Assembly (NCBI GenBank): GCA_002491245.1
Contig: DKVO01000040.1
Span: 15,579-40,983, forward strand
Direction of reading: 5' to 3'
DNA from: Porphyromonadaceae bacterium UBA7176
GTDB taxonomy: Bacteria > Bacteroidota > Bacteroidia > Bacteroidales > Muribaculaceae
Length of the DNA: 25,405 nucleotides
The translations under genes and the position numbers were made by a program. How positions within the stretch are numbered: the first letter of the stretch is position 1; every line of letters starts with the position of its first letter. Shown here piece by piece: positions 13,546 to 19,817 of the stretch. A model generated the notes under the pieces. It worked only from the letters and a program-made list of their open reading frames with translations. It was not told where the DNA came from and ran no database searches.

Positions 13546-15009
13546 ATGAAATATATATCATTCAAAACCGGAATATGCCTGGCCATCGTCGGGCTGATGT
13601 TCATTCTGTTTTATTACTATACACCGTGGTTGCTGGATGATTACTGGTTTGCAAAATCATATATGAACCATAATGGAGGTTCATCATCTTTCTCGTTTCA
13701 GGCTCTATATCAATTTGCCAAGACAACACGCAACTTTGAAAATGGGCGTCTCGCAAATGTACTGGCTCCGGTGTCAACTTTGATGATATCTCACTGGTTG
13801 TTTGCGGTGTTGGCTGGCTGCTTGTGTTCATTATTGATATATCTCATCGTCCGTAGCGCTTCTGTCAAGGCTCATATGCCGTTGGTTATAAGTGGAACTG
13901 CATTGGCAAGTATTGTATGTCTACCCTGGCGCGACAGCATGTTTGTCGCCGACTTTTTTCTCAACTATGTGTTGAGTTCGGTTTTGGTGTTGACGTTGCT
14001 GTTGATATTAAATCGTGTAGCGAAACGAAATATATTGGGTCCGGTGGTGTTCGTCGTTGCATGTATTCTTGCGCTTGTATCCGCTTGGTTGCATGAAGGC
14101 TTCTCAGTCCCTGTCTGTGTAGGCCTTGGGCTTTACGCCATAATTCATAGGTTCAGATTGACATGGCAATGGTATATGATTGCCATGTTTTTCATCATGG
14201 GGACCTTATGGGTGATTACAGCGCCGGGAATGTGGGTCAGGGTAGAGAATGTGATAGGTAACGGTGATGAAGTAAATATGGCCAAGCGTATAATACAATT
14301 CACTCCACTCCTGCTTCCTTTGTCGGCAACTTTTGCCGCAATATGTATAAGCCCACGTGGACGACGAAAGCTGCATGTACTCTTCTATCGCACTTCGCTT
14401 GCCATATATGCCGGAGCGGCCATTACATCTGCAGGAATAGCTATTTTCATGTGTCCCTGGGCACGGGTTGCATGGCCTGCCGAAATGTTTATGATGATAA
14501 TTGTGTTGATGCTTGGACGCGATGTCTTGCGTCAGATGTCCGGTAAAGTGGCGCGAATACTTTCGGTTGCATCTTTGCTTGTGTTTGTGGCCATAATGGG
14601 ATACGCCCTTTTCTGGCAGAAGAAATTCTATGACGAAAACCGGCAGATAGTAGCTGATATGGAGATTGGGAATGGTACGGTATATCGAGATTTGCTTGTC
14701 GATAGCCTTATTCGCTGGCATGTGTTATATCTTCCGACATACAACGCTTATATTAATAATTTTCAGTACTCAGGGATGAGCGATTGGTATGGTAAGACCT
14801 GTGCTGTAGTTCCTGCTGAGATGGCGGAGTTCGATGCCGCCGAACTTGTTCCTGTCGACGGTACTGTAAGCAAATGGAGATCGTATACTATAGCGCCGCC
14901 CGACACAGACCGATGTGCCAGCTTCATAATCGAAAATGGAGAGATGTATCTACGGCTCAACTTCACCGACCCTCAGGGTGTACTCCGCAGCTATTTGCGT
15001 AAAATATAG
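13546..15009 (+). CDS. polytopic membrane protein, possibly DUF6056/GT-C-like
   Basis: This 487-residue protein has about ten hydrophobic segments spread over residues 8-365. A soluble C-terminal region of about 120 residues contains WHVLYLPTYNAYINNFQYSG. After the first membrane helix comes an acidic LLDDYWFAKSY. Such an aspartate pair in the first outer loop is typical of GT-C-fold glycosyltransferase-like and DUF6056 membrane proteins that use or modify lipid-linked sugars. No retained catalytic signature lets me say more. The coding sequence is visibly more A+T-rich than its neighbours, with many ATA and TTG codons, which hints at a different origin. It starts two bases after the SDR stop and ends four bases from the convergent tonB stop. 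Confidence 0.8.
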   Translation: MKYISFKTGICLAIVGLMFILFYYYTPWLLDDYWFAKSYMNHNGGSSSFSFQALYQFAKTTRNFENGRLANVLAPVSTLMISHWLFAVLAGCLCSLLIYLIVRSASVKAHMPLVISGTALASIVCLPWRDSMFVADFFLNYVLSSVLVLTLLLILNRVAKRNILGPVVFVVACILALVSAWLHEGFSVPVCVGLGLYAIIHRFRLTWQWYMIAMFFIMGTLWVITAPGMWVRVENVIGNGDEVNMAKRIIQFTPLLLPLSATFAAICISPRGRRKLHVLFYRTSLAIYAGAAITSAGIAIFMCPWARVAWPAEMFMMIIVLMLGRDVLRQMSGKVARILSVASLLVFVAIMGYALFWQKKFYDENRQIVADMEIGNGTVYRDLLVDSLIRWHVLYLPTYNAYINNFQYSGMSDWYGKTCAVVPAEMAEFDAAELVPVDGTVSKWRSYTIAPPDTDRCASFIIENGEMYLRLNFTDPQGVLRSYLRKI

Positions 15010-15013
15010 AGCC

Positions 15014-15808
15014 TTATTTGAATGTATAGATAATCCGGGCCACGGCTTGCTCGGGGGCGTCGTCGTCGGTGCGGGTGAAGCGGCGCGAGCGTACCTCGGC
15101 TTTGCATTTGGCTACTAATGCAGAGTTGGCCGCTGCCGGTGCCTTGCCTCCAGTCTGCTCCACCGTTATCACCCGGCCATCTTTACCCACCACAGCTCGC
15201 AACTCGATACGTCCCGTCACTGTAGCGGCGACCTTTGCATATCGTGGCATAATCCATCCGCCTCCTACGCTGCCTGTACCCGTACCGTCGAGGGCGCTGC
15301 TCTCGCCTTCGGGTCGGCCGCTGTCGCCTTTGTCGCGCCCACGGCTATCGGTGTTGTCTTCGGCTTCGGGAGGTGCCGCAAAAGCATCGCTCACACCCTT
15401 GCGTGCGCGGCGACGAGCCTCTTCTTCAAGTTGTTCTTTGCTCGGACCTGTCTTTTCGGGTTTATCTTTTTTCTTGACCTGCAGTGGCGAGGGCCTTTCA
15501 GAGGTGACGTCGGGTACCGGCGCTCCGGCTGCTCCGGCATCGGCAAGGTCGCTTCCCGATGCTGCGGCCGCACGCGAGTTGCGCCTCACGGGTTTTTCGG
15601 CATACGCCGGGGAGGGTGTCGACGGGCGCACGGCTTGATCGAGTAGATCGACAAACTCCTCGTCTATTTCGGTAAGCTCGGTCACAGGTCGTGGTGGCTG
15701 TCTCAGCTCATCCGGGTCGAAAACAAGGCGGCACAGCAACAGGACTACTATCACCACCACAGCGGCGGCTACAGTAACGGCTGCAGCTATGAGACGCGGT
15801 CGGTTCAT
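15014..15808 (-). CDS. tonB: TonB-family energy transducer
   Basis: This 264-residue protein has an N-terminal membrane anchor (about residues 8-28, rich in Ala and Val). A long low-complexity periplasmic linker follows, with charged and Pro/Ala-rich stretches (KKKDKPEK, EEEARRRARKG, RGRDKGDSGRPEGE). The C-terminal domain (about 195-264) fits the TonB fold: TGRIELRAVVGKDGRVITVE and EVRSRRFTRTDDD. TonB carries the energy of ExbB/ExbD to outer-membrane receptors. The start overlaps the exbD stop by four bases (ATGA), which fixes both ends. It is the last gene of the pdxJ-exbB-exbD-tonB unit and converges on the membrane-protein gene with a four-base gap. The linker is less proline-dominated than in the enterobacterial protein. 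Confidence 0.88.
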   Translation of the reverse strand: MNRPRLIAAAVTVAAAVVVIVVLLLCRLVFDPDELRQPPRPVTELTEIDEEFVDLLDQAVRPSTPSPAYAEKPVRRNSRAAAASGSDLADAGAAGAPVPDVTSERPSPLQVKKKDKPEKTGPSKEQLEEEARRRARKGVSDAFAAPPEAEDNTDSRGRDKGDSGRPEGESSALDGTGTGSVGGGWIMPRYAKVAATVTGRIELRAVVGKDGRVITVEQTGGKAPAAANSALVAKCKAEVRSRRFTRTDDDAPEQAVARIIYTFK

Positions 15809-16245
15809 TGGCGGTCGGGTTCGGCGGCGGTATGTGGCGACGATGGTTTGGTCGCAAGCACCATTTTTACCGAGTTTTCGGCGCCGAGGTTGAGGAGTTC
15901 GACTATCTTACCGTAAGTGGCGGCGGTATCGGCATATACGGCTACGGCTCCGAGCGAGTCGGCCGGAGCAATTCCGGCGAAGAAAGCCACAAGAGAGTCG
16001 CGCGGCACGGCAACAGGGTCGGCATCGGGAGCGGCGACATAATATGCTCCGGCAGCGTCGACAAAGACTCTTGTCGATGGCTTGAGGGGTGTCTGTTGGC
16101 TGCTCTGCGGCAGGTCAATCTCAAGGGCTGTGGGGAAGACAAACGAGCTCGTGACCATGAAAAACACAAGTAACAGAAACACGATGTCGGTCATCGACGC
16201 CATCGAAAACGTTGCCAGCATCTGTTGTTGACGCTTGAGTGCCAT
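15805..16245 (-). CDS. exbD: ExbD/TolR-type biopolymer transport protein
   Basis: This 146-residue subunit of the proton-driven ExbB-ExbD motor energises TonB. A short cytoplasmic stretch is followed by one membrane helix carrying the essential aspartate, D20 in MASMTDIVFLLLVFFMVTSS. The periplasmic domain follows, with RVFVDAAGAYYVAA and AVAVYADTAATYGKIVELLN. Its start shares one base with the exbB stop (TAATG), and its stop overlaps the tonB start. This tight coupling implies fixed subunit ratios. The length and the position of the aspartate fit the family. TolR is distinguished mainly by context, and the tonB neighbour favours ExbD. Confidence 0.95.
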   Translation of the reverse strand: MALKRQQQMLATFSMASMTDIVFLLLVFFMVTSSFVFPTALEIDLPQSSQQTPLKPSTRVFVDAAGAYYVAAPDADPVAVPRDSLVAFFAGIAPADSLGAVAVYADTAATYGKIVELLNLGAENSVKMVLATKPSSPHTAAEPDRQ

Positions 16246-16862
16246 TATGCAGCCGGTTCGTTGAGGAGGTCCATAAAGTCCATCGTACGGGCCTCCATGA
16301 TGTTCATTATTTTATTTATCCGAGCCACAAGCCAGTTGTAGGCGAAAAGAGCAATAACACCCACTATAAGTCCGGCCACGGTGGTGACCAGGGCGGCATA
16401 GATGCCCGAGGCAAAAGAGTCGATGGTGGCCGAACTGCCCGACTGTGCTATTGCATAGAAAGCCTCCACCATGCCGATCACAGTGCCGAGAAAACCAATC
16501 ATGGGTGCGCCGGCGGCGATGGTGGCGAGCCAGGGCAGGCCGCGGCTGAGGTCGGCCACCTCGAGGTTACCGGTGTTCTCGATTGCTACAAGCACGTCGT
16601 TCATGGGTCGGCCGATGCGCGATATGCCTTTCTCGATGAGGCGCGCATAAGGTGTGGAGGCGTTGCGGCATAGGTTCAGGGCGCTTTCGATCTCGCCCTC
16701 GTGGATATAACCTTTGATGCGGAACATAAAGGTCTGGTCCTCTTTCGAGGCCTTGTTGATCACAAGGCTGCGCTCGACAGTCACATATATGCACAGCAGC
16801 AGCAGCGCGGCGAGCGGCAACATCGTCCAGCCTCCCTGGAGGCACAATTCCCATAGACTCAT
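16245..16862 (-). CDS. exbB: ExbB/TolQ/MotA-family proton channel protein
   Basis: This 205-residue inner-membrane protein has three membrane segments: AALLLLCIYVTVE near the N-terminus, a second starting at about residue 112 (LATIAAGAPMIGFLGTVIGM) and a third at about 155-175 (LVTTVAGLIVGVIALFAYNW). The cytoplasmic domain lies between the first two. The GTVIGM and TTVAGLIVG stretches are the MotA/TolQ/ExbB signature that lines the proton path. It begins 28 bases after the pdxJ stop and overlaps exbD by one base. Coupling of pdxJ to an exb-tonB set recurs in Bacteroidales, but I know of no direct functional link between vitamin B6 synthesis and TonB energisation. Confidence 0.95.
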   Translation of the reverse strand: MSLWELCLQGGWTMLPLAALLLLCIYVTVERSLVINKASKEDQTFMFRIKGYIHEGEIESALNLCRNASTPYARLIEKGISRIGRPMNDVLVAIENTGNLEVADLSRGLPWLATIAAGAPMIGFLGTVIGMVEAFYAIAQSGSSATIDSFASGIYAALVTTVAGLIVGVIALFAYNWLVARINKIMNIMEARTMDFMDLLNEPAA

Positions 16863-16890
16863 ATCGGTAGGTGCTAAGTGTTATGAAGCT

Positions 16891-17604
16891 CTAATTAAGG
16901 CATTTTTTATATCGGGCCACAGTCTCCTTGAGTCCGAGATAGAGGGCATCGCAGATTAGCGCATGACCGATCGACACCTCGTTGACAAAAGGTATGCGGC
17001 TGTGGAAAAAGGCAAGGTTGTCGAGGTTGAGGTCGTGGCCGGCGTTGACTCCGAGGCCACATTTACGGGCCGCCATCGCTGCTTCGACAAATGGCGCTAC
17101 CGCCCCTTCTGGGTCGGCGGCATAGCGGTCGGCATAAGGTTTGGTGTAGAGCTCGACGCGGTCGGTGCCTGTAGCGGCGGCGGCACGCACCTGCTCCACA
17201 TCGGCGTCGACAAATATCGACGTTCGCACGCCGGCTTCCTTGAAGCGCTCCACCAGGCCGGTGAGGAATTCGGCGTGGTCTGTAACCTTCCATCCTGCGC
17301 TCGAGGTCAGGGCGTCGGGGGCATCGGGCACAAGAGTCACTTGCGTCGGACGCACCTTGAGCACAAGGTCGACAAACTCCTCGGTCGGATACCCTTCGAT
17401 ATTGAACTCGCATTTAAGCTGCGGACGCAACTTGTACACATCGCTGCGGCGTATATGGCGTTCGTCCTGCCGTGGATGCACAGTGATGCCGTCGGCACCG
17501 TAACCCTCGATGTCGAGCGCGACAGCTTCAACATCGGGGCGGTTCTCGCCGCGTGCGTTGCGTAATGTCGCTATTTTATTTATATTAACGCTTAGGTTGG
17601 TCAT
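16891..17604 (-). CDS. pdxJ: pyridoxine 5'-phosphate synthase PdxJ
   Basis: PdxJ condenses 1-deoxyxylulose 5-phosphate with 3-amino-2-oxopropyl phosphate to make pyridoxine 5'-phosphate, in the DXP-dependent vitamin B6 route. The 237-residue TIM-barrel protein shows the family motifs in order: LSVNINKIATLRNARGE at the N-terminus, DGITVHPRQDERHI (38-51, with H43), CEFNIEGYPT with E70, VTLVPD, and GLGVNAGHDLN near residue 190. The normal family DHI is NKI here, a substitution I believe is common in Bacteroidales. It is the first gene of the unit with exbB, exbD and tonB, and divergent from the NAD kinase unit. Confidence 0.97.
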   Translation of the reverse strand: MTNLSVNINKIATLRNARGENRPDVEAVALDIEGYGADGITVHPRQDERHIRRSDVYKLRPQLKCEFNIEGYPTEEFVDLVLKVRPTQVTLVPDAPDALTSSAGWKVTDHAEFLTGLVERFKEAGVRTSIFVDADVEQVRAAAATGTDRVELYTKPYADRYAADPEGAVAPFVEAAMAARKCGLGVNAGHDLNLDNLAFFHSRIPFVNEVSIGHALICDALYLGLKETVARYKKCLN

Positions 17605-17606
17605 AT

Positions 17607-17640
17607 TTTGCTCTTATTCGGAGAATATTCACTATATTTG
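17607..17640 (+). promoter_or_regulatory. promoter for the accessory protein-nadK unit
   Basis: TTTG at 17607-17610, a 22-base spacer and TATATTTG at 17633-17640 match the Bacteroidetes promoter pattern. The predicted start near 17647 leaves about 95 bases of leader before the ATG at 17743. The upstream element lies only a few bases from the divergent pdxJ start codon. Confidence 0.7.
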
Positions 17641-17688
17641 TAATCTCTTTTGCCTCCGGGCCGGAGACTCCGACCCGTTTTTATTCTG

Positions 17689-17720
17689 CAAAAGTACTCA
17701 GAAAATAATAAACCACGAAA
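17689..17720 (-). promoter_or_regulatory. candidate promoter for pdxJ-exbB-exbD-tonB
   Basis: On the minus strand TACTTTTG (17689-17696) matches the -7 box, with TTTC (one mismatch from TTTG) 20 bases upstream at 17717-17720. The predicted start near 17683 would make the pdxJ leader run through the opposing nadK-unit promoter. The two 5' ends would then be complementary over about 35 bases. Confidence 0.55.
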
Positions 17721-17742
17721 GATTTTGAGTATAAAACCGACA

Positions 17743-18114
17743 ATGTTTCCCGAAAACGACTATCTCTTTCCCCACGTCGACGAAAGTTCGAGGCTGCTGG
17801 TAGGCTGCCGGCGCGAAGACTACAGCGCGTCAAGGATAGCCCATGCCGTCGAGGATTGCAACGCACATCTGCTCAATCTCAACGTGACGGCGATGGACTC
17901 CGACTCCGGTTACGACATTGACGGCGACGGTATACCCGATGGTAAATTCCCCGTTGTATGCGACCTGAGGGTAAGCCACCGTAATGCCGAAGGCATTTCG
18001 AGGTCGCTCGAACGCTACGGATACACCGTCCTGGCTGCGTCTGCGCCCGAAAAGCCCGACGACAGCACCTTGAAGCGCCGTATTGACGAACTCTTCCGTT
18101 ACCTCGAGATATAA
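17743..18114 (+). CDS. CBS-less homologue of the C-terminal domain of a CBS-domain protein
   Basis: This 123-residue protein has no recognisable CBS motif. Its pattern RLLVGCRREDYSASRIA (18-34), VEDCNAHLLNL (37-47), SLERYGYTVLA and IDELFRYLEI matches what I recall of the C-terminal, ACT-like part of the roughly 220-residue CBS-pair protein that sits between pdxJ and NAD kinase in Bacteroides. An inserted acidic loop, DSDSGYDIDGDGIPDGKF (52-69), contains a DxDGDGxxD pattern like calcium-binding loops. The ATG at 17743 was chosen because the frame upstream has no CBS-like sequence. The stop overlaps the nadK start by one base. Function is unknown. A regulatory or nucleotide-sensing role is only a guess from the parent family. 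Confidence 0.75.
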   Translation: MFPENDYLFPHVDESSRLLVGCRREDYSASRIAHAVEDCNAHLLNLNVTAMDSDSGYDIDGDGIPDGKFPVVCDLRVSHRNAEGISRSLERYGYTVLAASAPEKPDDSTLKRRIDELFRYLEI

Positions 18115-18980
18115 TGACAGCAATAGCCATCTTCGGAAGCCGCAGGCAACAGCCGTTTGTAAGTTACATCCAGACTTTCATCGCCGCGATACACGGCAAG
18201 GGCATACATATCGTGATGCACCACAAGCTCTACGACCACCTCGCCGGTATCGTCCCGGCGGCTCTCGACGGTGTGGAGCGACATTCGGGCGATAGTACTG
18301 TCTCGGCCGATCTCGCTGTGAGTCTCGGTGGCGACGGCACATTCTTGCGGACTGCACAGTGGGTCGGACCTCAGGGAATACCTGTCGTCGGCGTCAATAC
18401 CGGCCATCTCGGCTATCTGTCCGCCCTGCCGGTCGACCGCCTGCCCGAGCTGCCCGACCTTATTGCCGCCGATGCATTCGCCATTGAGCGCAGACCGATG
18501 CTATGCATCGACTCACCGGCCATGCCGCCTCAGGTTGGACGCTACGCCCTCAACGAGATCGCTCTGTCGAAAGAAGAATCGGCCTCGATGATATACGCTG
18601 AGGTATGTGTCGGCGGCACACCTCTTGCCGACTACAAAGCCGACGGCCTAATCATAGCCACATCTACCGGCTCGACGGCATACAACCTCTCTGTCGGGGG
18701 CCCTATAGTGCAGCCCACAGTACCGGTATGGATACTCTCGCCCGTGGCTGCACATTCCCTGTCGATGCGGCCGATGGTCGTCGATGCAGCGTCCGACATC
18801 ACTGTCGTCCCCTCGGGCCGTGCTCCGCACGTGAGGCTCGCTGTCGATGGGCGCAGCATGATTATCGACTGCGGCACAGAGATAAAAATCTCCAGAGCGC
18901 CGTTCGACCTCGCCGTGCTCCAGCTCAAAGACCATACCTTCGCCGACACTCTCCGCCGTAAACTGCATTGGGCCGAATAG
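18114..18980 (+). CDS. nadK: NAD kinase
   Basis: NAD kinase phosphorylates NAD to NADP and so sets the cell's NADP(H) supply. The 288-residue protein has the catalytic GGDGT (72-76) within AVSLGGDGTFLR. It also has the NTGHLGYL loop near 95-102, an NE pair near 147 (ALNEIALSK), and the NAD-binding DGLIIATSTGSTAYNLSVGGP. The C-terminal LAVDGRSMI region is also typical. It begins one base inside the previous stop (TAATG), so it is translationally coupled to the CBS-less protein. The YgjP-type peptidase gene starts 45 bases downstream. Length and motifs are complete. Confidence 0.97.
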   Translation: MTAIAIFGSRRQQPFVSYIQTFIAAIHGKGIHIVMHHKLYDHLAGIVPAALDGVERHSGDSTVSADLAVSLGGDGTFLRTAQWVGPQGIPVVGVNTGHLGYLSALPVDRLPELPDLIAADAFAIERRPMLCIDSPAMPPQVGRYALNEIALSKEESASMIYAEVCVGGTPLADYKADGLIIATSTGSTAYNLSVGGPIVQPTVPVWILSPVAAHSLSMRPMVVDAASDITVVPSGRAPHVRLAVDGRSMIIDCGTEIKISRAPFDLAVLQLKDHTFADTLRRKLHWAE

Positions 18981-19025
18981 ACAACACTTCTCTTCAAAAA
19001 CTCTCTTCTCAAATCCAATTAAGCG

Positions 19026-19781
19026 ATGCAGATTGTAAAATCTTGTACATACACCCACCCCGGCATAGGGCCGATACATGTGCGCGTCAACGCCAACGCC
19101 CGTTCAATCCGTGCCCGTTGGGTCGGGCCGGAAGTCCACATCACCATACCCCAGGGTTTACCTGTCGACAGCTACGACCGGTTTATCGACGATTTCGGGG
19201 CGCGTATAATATCGGCCAAACCTCGCTCGCGCTTTTATCCGGGGCAGATTATCGACGGCAACTATGTCGATTTCGAAATACGCCTCTCCGCAACAGCTGC
19301 AGTCCCCGGCACATACCTGTCTGAGCTCAACGGCGACGATGCCGTAAGAGGAAAACACCGCAACTATATCATCAACATCGCCACTTCTCACGATGGCCTC
19401 TGTCCCGATTTCTCGTCGCCGCGCATCGAGACGGCTTTGAATAAACTGCTTATAGCCACGGCAACCAAAGCCACGGCCGACTATATCGTGCCACGTGCGC
19501 GTAAGCTCGCCGCACAGATCGACCGTTATCCGCTTGGGTGGGATATAAAAGACTCCAGGACACGTCTCGGCTGTTGCTCGTCAAACGGCATTATCACGTT
19601 GAGTCCGAGGCTCATATTTCTGCCACTTGATCTGGCCGACTATATAATCTACCACGAACTTGCCCACCTTAGCGAGATGAACCATTCCGCCTCGTTCCAT
19701 CAGCTCTGCGACGCCTACTGCAACGGGCGCGAAGCTGAGTATCAATCCCGCGTCCGTGCTTTCAAATTTCCTGTCTTCTGA
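19026..19781 (+). CDS. YgjP-type (DUF45) zinc metallopeptidase
   Basis: This 251-residue protein has the YgjP/WLM-like layout. The N-terminal half is rich in beta strands (SIRARWVGPEVHITIPQGLP). The C-terminal part is helical, with the zinc motif HELAH (210-214) followed by H220 in LSEMNHSASF. The family's usual T-R-W-G-S-C-S motif reads TRLGCCSS here (179-186), with Leu and Cys in place of Trp and Ser. The family is thought to include peptidases, but substrates are poorly known. It lies 45 bases after nadK on the same strand with no terminator between, and converges on the next gene with a 36-base gap. All zinc-binding residues are present. Confidence 0.9.
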   Translation: MQIVKSCTYTHPGIGPIHVRVNANARSIRARWVGPEVHITIPQGLPVDSYDRFIDDFGARIISAKPRSRFYPGQIIDGNYVDFEIRLSATAAVPGTYLSELNGDDAVRGKHRNYIINIATSHDGLCPDFSSPRIETALNKLLIATATKATADYIVPRARKLAAQIDRYPLGWDIKDSRTRLGCCSSNGIITLSPRLIFLPLDLADYIIYHELAHLSEMNHSASFHQLCDAYCNGREAEYQSRVRAFKFPVF

Positions 19782-19817
19782 TTTGGAGATTTCCCCTCGG
19801 ACAAAGCCAAACACCCT

